Shown: positions 1-7,526 of the stretch, piece by piece
How the letters are laid out: each line of letters opens with the position of its first letter
Position numbering within the stretch: position 1 is the stretch's first letter
NCBI GenBank assembly: GCA_002412795.1
Contig: DHVS01000008.1
Location: forward strand, 36,089-53,535
Reading direction: 5' to 3'
Source: a bacterium UBP2_UBA5202
GTDB taxonomy: Bacteria; Edwardsbacteria; AC1; EtOH8
DNA: 17,447 nucleotides
Notes under the pieces: model-generated
The model's input: only the letters and a program-made list of their open reading frames with translations
Told to the model about the DNA's origin: nothing
Databases searched by the model: none
Program-made: the position numbers and the translations under genes

Positions 1-30
1 TGTTCCCTTTGACCACTCGGGAACCTCACC
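1..30 (-). tRNA. tRNA-Tyr, 5' part only, cut by window edge
   Basis: Read on the minus strand from position 30, the sequence opens with acceptor arm GGTGAGG, then TT and the D-arm sequence CCCGAGTGGTCAAAGGGA. This closely matches the first 30 nt of bacterial tRNA-Tyr, which has the large D-loop seen in tRNAs with a long variable arm. The anticodon lies outside the window, so the identity rests on the D-arm. Ser and Leu tRNAs are the alternatives but fit the TTCCCGAG...CAAAGGGA context less well. It lies 99 nt downstream of tRNA-Thr on the same strand. Confidence 0.75.
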
Positions 31-129
31 AATAATGCATGCCTAAAATATTAGAAGCAGCTGAGAAGATCGGAAGTTATGAAGATTCGGTACCATGCCC
101 ACAGCCTCTTAGCTTCCGGTAAAACCAGA

Positions 130-205
130 TGGAGCCACCGAAGGGACTTGAACCCCCGACCAGCGGTTTACAAAACCGCTGCTCTACCAACTGAGCTACG
201 GTGGC
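130..205 (-). tRNA. tRNA-Thr (anticodon TGT)
   Basis: The minus strand folds into a complete cloverleaf of 76 nt including an encoded CCA end. The acceptor stem is GCCACCG/CGGTGGC. The anticodon stem GCGGT/ACCGC encloses the loop TTTGTAA, which places TGT at the anticodon (decoding ACA, Thr). The T-loop is TTCAAGT and the discriminator base is T. Its promoter appears to lie at 287-316, leaving a leader of roughly 75 nt to be processed. The next gene downstream on the same strand is a tRNA-Tyr. Confidence 0.97.
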
Positions 206-286
206 AGGCCCTTTTGCCACTTGGTTATTCATCCTGAAACAAGCGTCCCGGGTTTGGTGGGTCAAGGGATCAAATCACAATTTGTA

Positions 287-316
287 ATTTTAGCAGATTT
301 AAGGGGTAAAAGTCAA
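287..316 (-). promoter_or_regulatory. Putative sigma70-type promoter for the tRNA-Thr/tRNA-Tyr unit
   Basis: On the minus strand a -35 box TTGACT (311-316) and a -10 box TAAAAT (287-292) are separated by 18 bp. Both are one base from consensus. They lie about 80 nt upstream of mature tRNA-Thr and point at it. Read by eye only, with no transcript evidence. The rest of the 206-435 interval holds no gene. A weak 6-bp hairpin (GCATTA/TAATGC, 368-386) after the response-regulator stop could be a poor terminator. Confidence 0.55.
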
Positions 317-435
317 GATGACCGGCGCTTTAAAACTAAAAGACTGCTGTTTAAATTTGAAAGATCTGCATTATTTTGAGTAATGCTTCGACATGCCCAG
401 CACAACGCCTGCGGAAAAAATGGCTCGTATGGAAT

Positions 436-828
436 TTATTTCCCTTTTCCCAGCACGGCTTTCACCCTGTCCACCAGTTCCTGGGGCTGGAACGGCTTGC
501 AGATGTAATCGGCCGCCTTGTCGCGCATGGCCGCCATCTTGTCCCGGGCCTCCACTTTGGCGGTCAGCATCACCACCGGTATTCCGGCGGTGGATTCCTC
601 GATCTTAAGGATCTTGAGGAGCTCCAGCCCGTCCAGGTCGGGCATCATGATGTCCAAAAGGATTAGGTTCGGCTTCTCCCGGTATATCAGCTGCAGGGCC
701 TCGTGGCCGGAAAGCATCGTCAGCACTACAAACCCCGCCTCCTCCAGGATCAGCTTGACCATGTCCAGAATGTCCTCCTGATCGTCTATTACCATGATCT
801 TGGCCTTGTGGTTGGTCTTGCCGTTCAT
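436..828 (-). CDS. Receiver-only response regulator
   Basis: A 130-residue CheY-type phosphoacceptor protein of the two-component signalling family, acting in the cytoplasm. Receiver landmarks are all present: acidic pair D15-D16, phosphoacceptor D59 in LLDIMMPDLDG, switch residue T89 in VVMLTA, and K111-P112. The chain ends a few residues after the last receiver helix, so there is no DNA-binding or enzymatic output domain. A strong Shine-Dalgarno (AAAGGAGG) precedes the ATG. It lies 43 nt downstream of the histidine kinase on the same strand and is almost certainly its partner. What the phosphorylated protein acts on is not shown here. It could bind a target protein directly or pass phosphate along a relay. 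Confidence 0.95.
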   Translation of the reverse strand: MNGKTNHKAKIMVIDDQEDILDMVKLILEEAGFVVLTMLSGHEALQLIYREKPNLILLDIMMPDLDGLELLKILKIEESTAGIPVVMLTAKVEARDKMAAMRDKAADYICKPFQPQELVDRVKAVLGKGK

Positions 829-871
829 AAACCCTCCTTTGGGTTGCGGTTAATGTTGTAAAAGAAATTTA

Positions 872-2362
872 TTACTCCGATACCGGCAACTCAAAACCGA
901 AGGTTGTTCCTCCCCCCAGCCGGCTGGAGACCTCTACCTGGCTGCCATGGGCTTCCACTATCGCCTTGACTATGGAGAGACCAAGCCCCACCCCCCCGTA
1001 TTTGCGGGTGGAGGATCCGTCGACCTGGTAAAAGCGGTCGAAGATCCGGGGCAGGAACTCGGCCGGGATGCCGGCCCCGGTGTCGCTGACCGAAATCAGT
1101 ACCTTTTGGGAAGCTGGCTCGGCGCTTAAAGTGATGCTGCCTGACTGGCTGAACTTAAGCGCATTCTCCACCAGATTGTCAATCACCTGAATGATGCGGT
1201 CGCGGTCGGCCCTGACCCTAATGCCAGCCGGGGAAGAAGCAAGTATCTTCACATTTTTCTTGTAAGCCTCGGCCCGGTAGTTGAAGGCCGCTTCCTCCAG
1301 CAACGGTTTGATCTCGAAGACGGTTTCATTAAGCGTCAGGTGCCCGGCCTCTATGCTGATGATGTCCACCAGCTCAACGATCTGATGAGTGAGCTTTTTA
1401 AGGTTGCGGCGGATCACCTCCAGTCCCTTTTGCTGAGGCTGGTTGATGGGCCCCATCTTGCCGTCCAGAAGGTACTCGGTATAGCCCACTATGGCGGTCA
1501 GCGGTGATTTAAGTTCGTGGGAAACATTGGCTATGAACTGACTCTTAAGTTTATCCAATTCCATTAAACTGAGGTTGGCCTGGTAGAGTTTTTCGTAGGA
1601 ATCGGACAAGTCTTCCATGTTTTCCTTGAGCAGCTGCGACATCAGGTTGAAGTCATTGGCCAGCTCGCCCAGTTCGTCGTTGGAATTAATATTTACCTGC
1701 TGGCCTATATTTCCCTGCCCCACCTGCCGGATGGTCAAAGTAAGCCGGGTGATGGGTTCGGTGATGGCCCGGGCGGTCAAAAAAGCCAGCGCTATGCCCA
1801 GGGCCACAAAGAACACGGTCAATAACAGTACCTGTCCCAAAGTGGCATAGACCAATTGGCCCAGGGCTTTATAGCCGGCCAGGTATCTGACCGAGAGCCT
1901 GTGCCGTGCCCATTCGTCAAAATAGGGCACCACTATGTCCAACCCTTCGGAACCATCGGCCAGCCGTATGGTGCGCTGGCTGGGCTCCATCCACTTGGCC
2001 CTTTGCGCCACTTGCGGTTCCGCTTCCGGCCTTTGCCCGTTTCCGGCCGGCGCGTCAAGATATTTGGAATCGAACAGTACCAGGCCGTCCATGTCGATTA
2101 CCTGAATTGATTCCAGATGCTGGTTGATCTTCAGCAATCCGGTGATCAGGCCCCGGAATTTAAAGTAGCCCGATGAAAAGTACCTCTCAAAACTTTGCCC
2201 GATCTGAGGCGCGGTCAGGCCGGCAAAGGTATTGGCATTGGCCGCTATCTCGGTCTTCAGCTGGCGCCTCCGGGTAATTACCGTGGCCGCGGCGTTTACC
2301 AGCAGGATCGTCACCACCAGCAGGCTGATGGCTATGGCGAATTTTAGTTTTAGACTTTTCAT
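872..2362 (-). CDS. Membrane sensor histidine kinase (Cache-like sensor, HAMP, HisKA, HATPase)
   Basis: A 496-residue two-component sensor kinase. Membrane helix 1 is at about residues 8-28 and helix 2 at about 171-197. Between them lies an extracytoplasmic domain of about 140 residues; its pattern IQVIDMDGLVLFDS near 86-99 resembles a single Cache domain. HAMP follows (about 198-250), then HisKA with phosphoacceptor H282 in the motif SHELKSPL. The ATPase domain has its N box at 396-405 (NLVENALKFS), the G1 box DTGAGIP at 427-433 and the G2 box GVGLGLS at 457-463. All catalytic motifs are intact. It follows the solute-binding protein by 46 nt and precedes the receiver protein by 43 nt. No good Shine-Dalgarno precedes the ATG, so translation may depend on coupling from upstream. 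The ligand is unknown; the adjacent binding protein is an obvious candidate for delivering it. Confidence 0.96.
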   Translation of the reverse strand: MKSLKLKFAIAISLLVVTILLVNAAATVITRRRQLKTEIAANANTFAGLTAPQIGQSFERYFSSGYFKFRGLITGLLKINQHLESIQVIDMDGLVLFDSKYLDAPAGNGQRPEAEPQVAQRAKWMEPSQRTIRLADGSEGLDIVVPYFDEWARHRLSVRYLAGYKALGQLVYATLGQVLLLTVFFVALGIALAFLTARAITEPITRLTLTIRQVGQGNIGQQVNINSNDELGELANDFNLMSQLLKENMEDLSDSYEKLYQANLSLMELDKLKSQFIANVSHELKSPLTAIVGYTEYLLDGKMGPINQPQQKGLEVIRRNLKKLTHQIVELVDIISIEAGHLTLNETVFEIKPLLEEAAFNYRAEAYKKNVKILASSPAGIRVRADRDRIIQVIDNLVENALKFSQSGSITLSAEPASQKVLISVSDTGAGIPAEFLPRIFDRFYQVDGSSTRKYGGVGLGLSIVKAIVEAHGSQVEVSSRLGGGTTFGFELPVSE

Positions 2363-2408
2363 TTATTAGACAGATAATAACCTTACATCAATGCCAGACA
2401 AATCGGTC

Positions 2409-3878
2409 TTATCGGGAATATTCCATGTCAAAAAACCTGATCCGTCCGTCCTGTCTGGGATGAAAGCTGAGACGGCGGCTTACTCCGTAAGTGCGGTTGC
2501 GGACATACATCGGGATGTAGGGCAGGTCGTCCAGGGCTTTCAGCATTATCTGCTGCAGCAGCAACACCCGCTCCCTGCTGTCTATGATCGACTGGCTCTT
2601 TTCGATCTGCCGGTCCAATTCCTTGTTGCTGTAGTCACCCCAGTTGGCATTGCCGTATTTTCCCTTGACCCTGGTATGCAGGCAGGCATCATTGAAATCT
2701 GAGGCGTCGCCGGAGCTGTTGGACCAGCCTATCAAAAAGAAAGGGGATGTTCCCTTATCCAAACGGTCGAACAATGCCTGCCAGTCATAACCCTTGATGT
2801 TTACTTTTATCCCCAGCTGGCCCAGCTGGCGGGATATATGGGGGCCGCTCCTCAAGGCCGCCGTCCGGGACATTTCCAGGTCCACGGCAAAGCCCGACGG
2901 GTATCCGGATTCCCTTAACAATTTCAAGGCCTCTTTTACCCGGGGACGCTGCGATCTGAACTTGGGCAGGTAACCGACGATGTACGGAGTCACCAGCTGA
3001 TCGGTCGGTTCAGCCTCGAATTGGCTCTCGCTGATCAGGAGATTGGGATCCAGCGCCAGGTACACCGCCTGACGGACCTTCTGCTTTGATAGGGGCCCTG
3101 CCATTTTAAAGTTGATCCCCAAAAAGGTCACTCCCAATCCCGGCCGGCTCAGATATTCCAATTCAGGGTTGTTTTTCACTTTGTCCAGGTGTCTTTCGTC
3201 CACATCCCTTATGATCTGGACCCGGCCGTCAAAAAGGGCCTGGCACCTGGCGGAGTCATCCGGAATGGCTACTATGACGGCTTTTTTAATTTGGGGTTTC
3301 CCTCCCCAAAAATCCTGATTGGCGGTAAGAGCCATTTCGCCCCCCTTGGCATAGCTGACAAAGCGGTAAGCGCCTGTGCCCACCGGTCGGGCCAGGGGGT
3401 CTGGGCTGTTGTCCTGAATGATGCTGATGAAGCACAACTTGTTGAGCAACACCGGAGCGGGTTCTTCGGTTATTATCTCCAGCGTCATTTCGTCAATTGC
3501 ATTTATCCTGCTTACCGCCGATAGGTAATGTCCCACCTTGGTTTTAGCCGCCCTTTCCAGGCTGTACTGGACGTCTTTGGAGGTCAGCTTCCGGCCGTCG
3601 TGGAATTTTACCCCCGGCCTTAAATAAAACCGCCAGGCCTTTTCATCACGATTTTCCCAGCTGATGGCCAGGGCCGGGACGATCCGCATCTCGGCGTCGA
3701 ACGAAACCAGGGCGTCGAAAATGTTGGACAGCACCGAATGGGTGATGCTGTCGTCATGGAGAAACGGGTCCAGGGTCAGGATGTCGTCCTCCATGGCCAG
3801 GTAAACTGTTCTGCCGTTCAAAATCGGGCGGCACCACAACAATGAAGCGGTCATCAAGACGATCAAAAGCTTTTTCAC
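2409..3878 (-). CDS. ABC-type solute-binding protein, family 5 (peptide/nickel type)
   Basis: A 489-residue protein of the DppA/OppA (SBP_bac_5) family, normally a periplasmic or lipid-anchored receptor for peptides or small solutes. The start is GTG with GGAGG seven bases upstream. Residues 1-15 form a basic then hydrophobic signal sequence. C16 could be a lipidation site, but L-L-W before it is an atypical lipobox. The family signature region is clear at about 68-110 (ALAISWE through RPGVKFHDGRKLTSKDVQYSLERA). The length is slightly below the usual 500-550. No permease or ATPase gene lies on either side. The next genes downstream are a histidine kinase and a response regulator, so a sensing role is inferred. 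Alternatively the transporter subunits are encoded elsewhere. Confidence 0.93.
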   Translation of the reverse strand: MKKLLIVLMTASLLWCRPILNGRTVYLAMEDDILTLDPFLHDDSITHSVLSNIFDALVSFDAEMRIVPALAISWENRDEKAWRFYLRPGVKFHDGRKLTSKDVQYSLERAAKTKVGHYLSAVSRINAIDEMTLEIITEEPAPVLLNKLCFISIIQDNSPDPLARPVGTGAYRFVSYAKGGEMALTANQDFWGGKPQIKKAVIVAIPDDSARCQALFDGRVQIIRDVDERHLDKVKNNPELEYLSRPGLGVTFLGINFKMAGPLSKQKVRQAVYLALDPNLLISESQFEAEPTDQLVTPYIVGYLPKFRSQRPRVKEALKLLRESGYPSGFAVDLEMSRTAALRSGPHISRQLGQLGIKVNIKGYDWQALFDRLDKGTSPFFLIGWSNSSGDASDFNDACLHTRVKGKYGNANWGDYSNKELDRQIEKSQSIIDSRERVLLLQQIMLKALDDLPYIPMYVRNRTYGVSRRLSFHPRQDGRIRFFDMEYSR

Positions 3879-3973
3879 GATAGAACCTCCGTCTTTAGGT
3901 TGGAAACACCCGGTTCATGCCCTTTGGTTCTTGTTGCAATCAGGCAGGGGATATTTATCGCTGATAAAACATT

Positions 3974-4798
3974 TTATTGATGATCTTTCCCTGAAAGATT
4001 GCCGGGTTTTATCCCCTCGATCACCACCCACCAGCCGGTGAAAAGAGGCCAGGGGCGAGGCAGGCGTCCCAACAGATCAAACAGTCTTATGAATGTTCTT
4101 TCTGTCCAGGCCGGGGCATTGTGCCTGGCCAGCCATTCCATGACGGTAACAGCCCCCAGTGGGACATGCATGATGCCGGTCTGCCGCCCTGCGACAAAAC
4201 CAGCTTTGGTTAACAGTGATCTGATCTGTCCGGCCCGGTAAAAATAGTCGGTCTGGTATTCCTTCTTCTTAAAACGCTCTGCCAGCCTTACTCCCAGTTT
4301 AAAGAAAGGATTGCAGCCGGAGTTGAGCGCCAGCACCAGCCGCCCTCCCGGCTTTAAGACCCGATAGCATTCTCTGAGAGGTGTTCCTATGTCCGGGAAA
4401 TGGTCGAAGGTGGAAGGGGAAACGATCAGTTCAAATGTTTTATCCTGGCAGGCCAGGGAACGGGCATCGCTGCAGACGATCCTGACATTTTTCCCCGCCT
4501 CCGTCAGACTGGCCATTGATTTTCGGCAGATCCCGGGCGAGATATCCAATCCGAATATTTCAGGGCTATTGCCCTGTTCCCCGAAAAAACCGGGATCGCC
4601 CAGTGCCGCTTCGTACAGGTCGGTATAGAGTACCATGCCTTTATTCCCCAGCCCCCAGCGCTGCAAAAGCGACAGGTATTCCCGGGTCTTATAACGGGCC
4701 AGCACCGGAAGCAGATAATACCCTTCAACTGAATCGGCCACCTGGTCCCAGTATTTATTTTCGGGCAAGGGGTTCCCCGTCATTTGGGGCCGCCCCAT
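3974..4798 (-). CDS. Class I SAM-dependent methyltransferase
   Basis: A 274-residue Rossmann-type methyltransferase of the Methyltransf_11 kind. Visible parts are the acidic strand-2 motif FGLDIS, the motif II-like VCSDARSL, strand 4 ELIVSPSTFDHFPD, and LKPGGRLVLAL before the last strands. The usual glycine-rich motif I is replaced by VLYTDLYEAALGDPG. The downstream half (LAERFKKKEYQTDYFYR onward) is family-specific. The start is uncertain. The ATG at 4798 has a weak AGGA upstream, while the ATG at 4783 overlaps the glycosyltransferase stop as ATGA and would give 269 residues by translational coupling. It is last in a radical SAM, glycosyltransferase, methyltransferase run, so its substrate is probably a lipid-linked or glycan product of those enzymes; that is inference. 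Confidence 0.9.
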   Translation of the reverse strand: MGRPQMTGNPLPENKYWDQVADSVEGYYLLPVLARYKTREYLSLLQRWGLGNKGMVLYTDLYEAALGDPGFFGEQGNSPEIFGLDISPGICRKSMASLTEAGKNVRIVCSDARSLACQDKTFELIVSPSTFDHFPDIGTPLRECYRVLKPGGRLVLALNSGCNPFFKLGVRLAERFKKKEYQTDYFYRAGQIRSLLTKAGFVAGRQTGIMHVPLGAVTVMEWLARHNAPAWTERTFIRLFDLLGRLPRPWPLFTGWWVVIEGIKPGNLSGKDHQ

Positions 4799-5505
4799 TT
4801 TTCGGTCCTGGCCAGGTATCTCAGCACCGGGATCATCACAAAGCCCTCGTACATTATCCTGAAATTGAAGGTGGATGTTCCCCTCTGCCGGTCGATGAAT
4901 ACGATGGGGATCTCCTTGACCCTGAAACCGGACAGCAGGCTGCTGTATAAAATCTCCTGCACAATGGCCGGCCCCCTGGAGATCAGGGTGTCCACGTCCA
5001 CGGTTTCCAGCACCGCCCGCCTGAAGGCCCGGTAACCTGAAGTGCAGTCGCGGATCTTTATCCCCAGCACCATCCTGATGTACCAGTTGGCAAAGACCGT
5101 AACGGCATGCCGCATCCAGCCCCGGCCCACATCGGCCCCGCCCGGCACGAAACGCGAGCCCAGCACCACGTCGGCCTGGTTCAGGCCGTCCAGCAGGGCC
5201 GGAAGATATTTGGGATCGTGTGAAAAATCGGCGTCCATCTCCACCACCGCCTCGGCCCCCCAGTTCAGGGCATAGCGCAGACCTGCGATGCCGGCCAGGC
5301 CCCGGCCCCGGATCTTGGTGCGGTGCAGCACGTGGACCATGGGGTTCCGGGCCGCCAGTTCATCGGCGATCCTTCCGGTGCCGTCGGGGGAATTGTCATC
5401 CACCACCAGGATGTCCACCCCGGGAGCAAAACTTAATATCTGGCTTACCAGCCTCTCCAGGTTCTGGGCCTCATTGTAGGTAGGGACCATGATCATGATC
5501 TTCAT
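4780..5505 (-). CDS. Family 2 glycosyltransferase, polyprenyl-phosphate sugar synthase (DPM1-like)
   Basis: A 241-residue GT-A glycosyltransferase of the dolichol/undecaprenyl-phosphate mannose synthase type. Such enzymes transfer a sugar from a nucleotide donor to polyprenyl phosphate at the inner face of the membrane. The nucleotide-binding DDNSPDGTG is at 36-44, the metal-binding MDADFSHDP at 90-98, and SRFVPGGADVGRGW at 117-130. DCTSGYRAFRR and RQRGTSTF are further family hallmarks. The chain ends soon after the catalytic domain and lacks the C-terminal membrane helices of some relatives, so it is the short single-domain form. It starts 3 nt after the radical SAM stop and its stop overlaps the methyltransferase start. 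The sugar cannot be deduced. Confidence 0.93.
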   Translation of the reverse strand: MKIMIMVPTYNEAQNLERLVSQILSFAPGVDILVVDDNSPDGTGRIADELAARNPMVHVLHRTKIRGRGLAGIAGLRYALNWGAEAVVEMDADFSHDPKYLPALLDGLNQADVVLGSRFVPGGADVGRGWMRHAVTVFANWYIRMVLGIKIRDCTSGYRAFRRAVLETVDVDTLISRGPAIVQEILYSSLLSGFRVKEIPIVFIDRQRGTSTFNFRIMYEGFVMIPVLRYLARTEKWGGPK

Positions 5506-5508
5506 GGG

Positions 5509-6882
5509 CTAAGGCTGTCCTTTCAGCAGGGCCACGGCTTCGGCCAGGTTTATTTTCAACTCGGTGAGATTGGATATGCCTTTGAGCCTTTTTAAAATAA
5601 ATCCCGGCCTTAAATAAAATTTATGAATCGCTCTGCGGCGCCACTCCTCTATCCGGAACCCGGCGGTTTCGCCGTCAAAGATGTTGGAAGACGAGGATTG
5701 GTCCTGTCCCCCGCCCTTGATCCAGCCCCGGGATCTGGCTTCAGCCGTCAGCGGGGTCAGCGGCTTTGCCACCGGCACGTTGAAGGAAGCCAAGTCGGGA
5801 TCCAGCTCCAGTGCAAAATCCATGGTCTTTTGGAAGGATGCTTCGGTCTCGCCCGGCAGCCCCAGGATGAAGGTGGCCACGGTCCTGATCCCGTGCTTTT
5901 GACACAGGGCAAAGGCCCGGCGGATGTTATCAATCGTAATGTTCTTATGATAGCGGTCAAGCATCTCCTGATCTCCGGACTCCACCCCTATCATCAGCAG
6001 TTCGCATCCGGCCCGTTTCATAGCCAGCAGGCCGTCTTCGGTCAAGAGATCAGCCCGGGCAAAACAGCCCCAGGGCAGGTTTATCTGGTTGGAGGTCATT
6101 TCAGACAGCATCCTCTCCGTCCGTTCCCTGTCCGCCCCAAAGGTCTGGTCGCCAAAGGAAAAATATTTTATCCCCAGTTTCTTGAGATAAAGCAACTCAT
6201 CTATGACCTCGGGCACCGGGCGGAGCTTGTAGGGCATCTGGCCGATCAGGCAGAAATCACACTTGAAGGGACAGCCGAAATCGGTGACCACCCCGGCATA
6301 TGGTAGTTTCCGGGCAAAGGGCATCCGGTATTTTTTATAGGGAAAAAGCTCGTGCCGGGGAATGCCGATTGAATATTCCTTTGAAGGCCCGCTTCGCGGG
6401 ACGTTATAAACGCCGTTTTGAACGTACGCTATATCGGCGATCCCGGCTCTCTGGCCGTCCAGATATCCCAGCCAGGTGGGTGAGGAATAATCCAGCAGCA
6501 CTGCGTCAAGGCAGGGATTGCTGGTCAGCAGTTTTTCGGTGTCATCGAACCCGGCATCTCCGGTGACCAGCAATTTGGCCACGGGCAGTTCTTTCTTTAA
6601 GAGGGCGAAGAAATCCAGGTCATTTTTCAAGGAGGCCTGGCCGAAAAGGGAAATGATGTATTCCGGGCTGATATCCCGTATCCTGTCCAGGGCCTGCCCG
6701 GCCGAGTGTTTTTGGGCCATGGCATCCAGCACTGTGATCTGATGCTTGGGATGCAGATAACCGCTGATCACCAGCAGGTCAATGGGCGGCGTCAGGTAGG
6801 CCGCCTTGGAGACCTTGCTGCAGTAACTGTCCCGCAGGTATGTTTTATCGCCGGGAGGATTGAGCAATAGGATTTTTGACAT
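5509..6882 (-). CDS. B12-binding-domain radical SAM protein
   Basis: A 457-residue radical SAM enzyme with an N-terminal cobalamin-binding-like Rossmann domain (about 1-150, starting KILLLNPPG and containing PPIDLLVISGYL). The catalytic domain begins near 195 and has the [4Fe-4S]-binding CxxxCxxC at C204, C208 and C211. GxxE-like GVESGDQEML (299-308) and ILGLPGETEASF (339-350) are further hallmarks. The family performs methylations and ring or carbon rearrangements on lipids, hopanoids, cofactors and natural products; the substrate here is unknown. A histidine that would ligate cobalt is not obvious, as in many relatives. The gene starts 6 nt after vapC and ends 3 nt before the glycosyltransferase, with a weak ribosome site, so it is probably translated from the vapBC transcript. 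Confidence 0.93.
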   Translation of the reverse strand: MSKILLLNPPGDKTYLRDSYCSKVSKAAYLTPPIDLLVISGYLHPKHQITVLDAMAQKHSAGQALDRIRDISPEYIISLFGQASLKNDLDFFALLKKELPVAKLLVTGDAGFDDTEKLLTSNPCLDAVLLDYSSPTWLGYLDGQRAGIADIAYVQNGVYNVPRSGPSKEYSIGIPRHELFPYKKYRMPFARKLPYAGVVTDFGCPFKCDFCLIGQMPYKLRPVPEVIDELLYLKKLGIKYFSFGDQTFGADRERTERMLSEMTSNQINLPWGCFARADLLTEDGLLAMKRAGCELLMIGVESGDQEMLDRYHKNITIDNIRRAFALCQKHGIRTVATFILGLPGETEASFQKTMDFALELDPDLASFNVPVAKPLTPLTAEARSRGWIKGGGQDQSSSSNIFDGETAGFRIEEWRRRAIHKFYLRPGFILKRLKGISNLTELKINLAEAVALLKGQP

Positions 6883-6888
6883 CTCGTC

Positions 6889-7269
6889 TTATGCCTTAAT
6901 CTTACCCGCAAATCTTACCCCATCAAGCCCCTTAAAATGCGCATCCTGGGTCCACAATATAGCCTTATATTTTTGGGCTGTGGCCAAAACCAAGCTGTCG
7001 GCCAAAGGCAGTTTATGCAAATGCCCCAGCCGGGCCGCCTCCAGCGCCATTCCGGCATCCAGCTCGGCCACCAAACCCCGGTGCATCAGGGCCGCCGCCT
7101 GCAGGGCCTGATCCTCGCCCCTTTCTTTCAGCACTTTTTTGAACACCTCGTAAATGCAGATGACCGGCACCACCAATTGGTTTTCATTCTCCAGCGCCGA
7201 AGCGTAAAATCCTGCATTTTTGCCGCCGGCCAGGTATTCCAGCCAGCCGCAGGAATCCACCAGGTTCAT
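6889..7269 (-). CDS. vapC: PIN-domain ribonuclease toxin, VapC type
   Basis: A 126-residue PIN-domain protein, the usual length for VapC. The four acidic residues expected to bind Mg2+/Mn2+ are all present: D5 (NLVDSCGW), E41 (IYEVFK), D91 (LADSLVLATA) and D109 (TQDAHF). The active site therefore looks intact. Characterised VapC toxins cut tRNAs or rRNA; the target here is unknown. The start overlaps the antitoxin stop by 4 nt, a typical coupled toxin-antitoxin arrangement. Unusually, the stop is only 6 nt from a radical SAM enzyme gene, so the toxin cannot easily be transcribed apart from downstream metabolism genes unless an internal promoter exists. Confidence 0.93.
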   Translation of the reverse strand: MNLVDSCGWLEYLAGGKNAGFYASALENENQLVVPVICIYEVFKKVLKERGEDQALQAAALMHRGLVAELDAGMALEAARLGHLHKLPLADSLVLATAQKYKAILWTQDAHFKGLDGVRFAGKIKA

Positions 7270-7469
7270 ACCCGGTCGCCTTCCCGGTCGATGCCGGAGG
7301 ACAACCCCTTCAAGAACCCTCTCATCTGCTTGAGCGGCCTTACCGGCACCAGCTCGATCCTTTGGCCATAGGCCATCATCTCGGCTTTTTCACCCGGCTT
7401 GATGTTCAGCAGTCTGCGCACCTGAAGGGGGATCACCACCTGATATTTTGAGGAAATGGTAACTTCCAT
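7266..7469 (-). CDS. vapB: AbrB/SpoVT-fold antitoxin, VapB type
   Basis: A small swapped-hairpin AbrB-type DNA-binding antitoxin (VTISSKYQVVIPLQVRRLLNIKPGEK, with the typical proline and LNIKPGE turn). Its C-terminal tail (LKQMRGFLKGL) is likely to bind the toxin. I chose the ATG at 7469 (67 residues) because GGAG sits 6 nt upstream. The in-frame ATG at 7481 (71 residues) has no ribosome site, and its bases form part of that GGAG. Antitoxins of this family repress their own operon, and a 26-bp palindrome overlaps the promoter just upstream (7501-7526). Confidence 0.92.
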   Translation of the reverse strand: MEVTISSKYQVVIPLQVRRLLNIKPGEKAEMMAYGQRIELVPVRPLKQMRGFLKGLSSGIDREGDRV

Positions 7470-7500
7470 CGTTTTCTCCATCGATATGATTATTGTCTTA

Positions 7501-7526
7501 CGATATTATAATCGATAATAATATCG
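7501..7526. promoter_or_regulatory. 26-bp near-perfect palindrome, probable VapB/VapBC operator
   Basis: Arms CGATATTAT and ATAATATCG flank a centre on ATCGAT. 24 of 26 positions are self-complementary, with only positions 10 and 17 mismatched. A partial extra copy (TCGATATGATTATTG) lies next to it at 7481-7495, towards the antitoxin gene. AbrB-fold antitoxins with their toxins bind such palindromes cooperatively. Binding here is inferred from position and symmetry. Confidence 0.7.

Noticed and set aside
67..76. AGATCGGAAG, identical to the start of a common sequencing adapter
   Set aside because: Only 10 nt match and the following bases diverge, so chance is sufficient; no sign of an assembly join.
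368..386. Hairpin after the response regulator
   Set aside because: Only 6 AT-rich base pairs and no clear T tract, too weak to call as a terminator.
3613..3629. 17-nt exact match (CCCGGCCTTAAATAAAA) with 5603-5619
   Set aside because: Both copies encode the same F-Y-L-R-P-G string in unrelated proteins, so shared codon use explains it better than a repeat element.
3950..3995. Small hairpins around the methyltransferase stop as a terminator
   Set aside because: Short stems (ATCTTTC/GAAAGAT within the gene and ATAAAA/TTTTAT after it) without a run of T; readthrough into the solute-binding protein gene remains possible.
5623..6306. Plus-strand open frame of 227 codons opposite the radical SAM gene
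   Set aside because: It is antisense to a gene with intact family motifs, shows no recognisable domain, and is explained by GC-rich codon bias opening the opposite strand.
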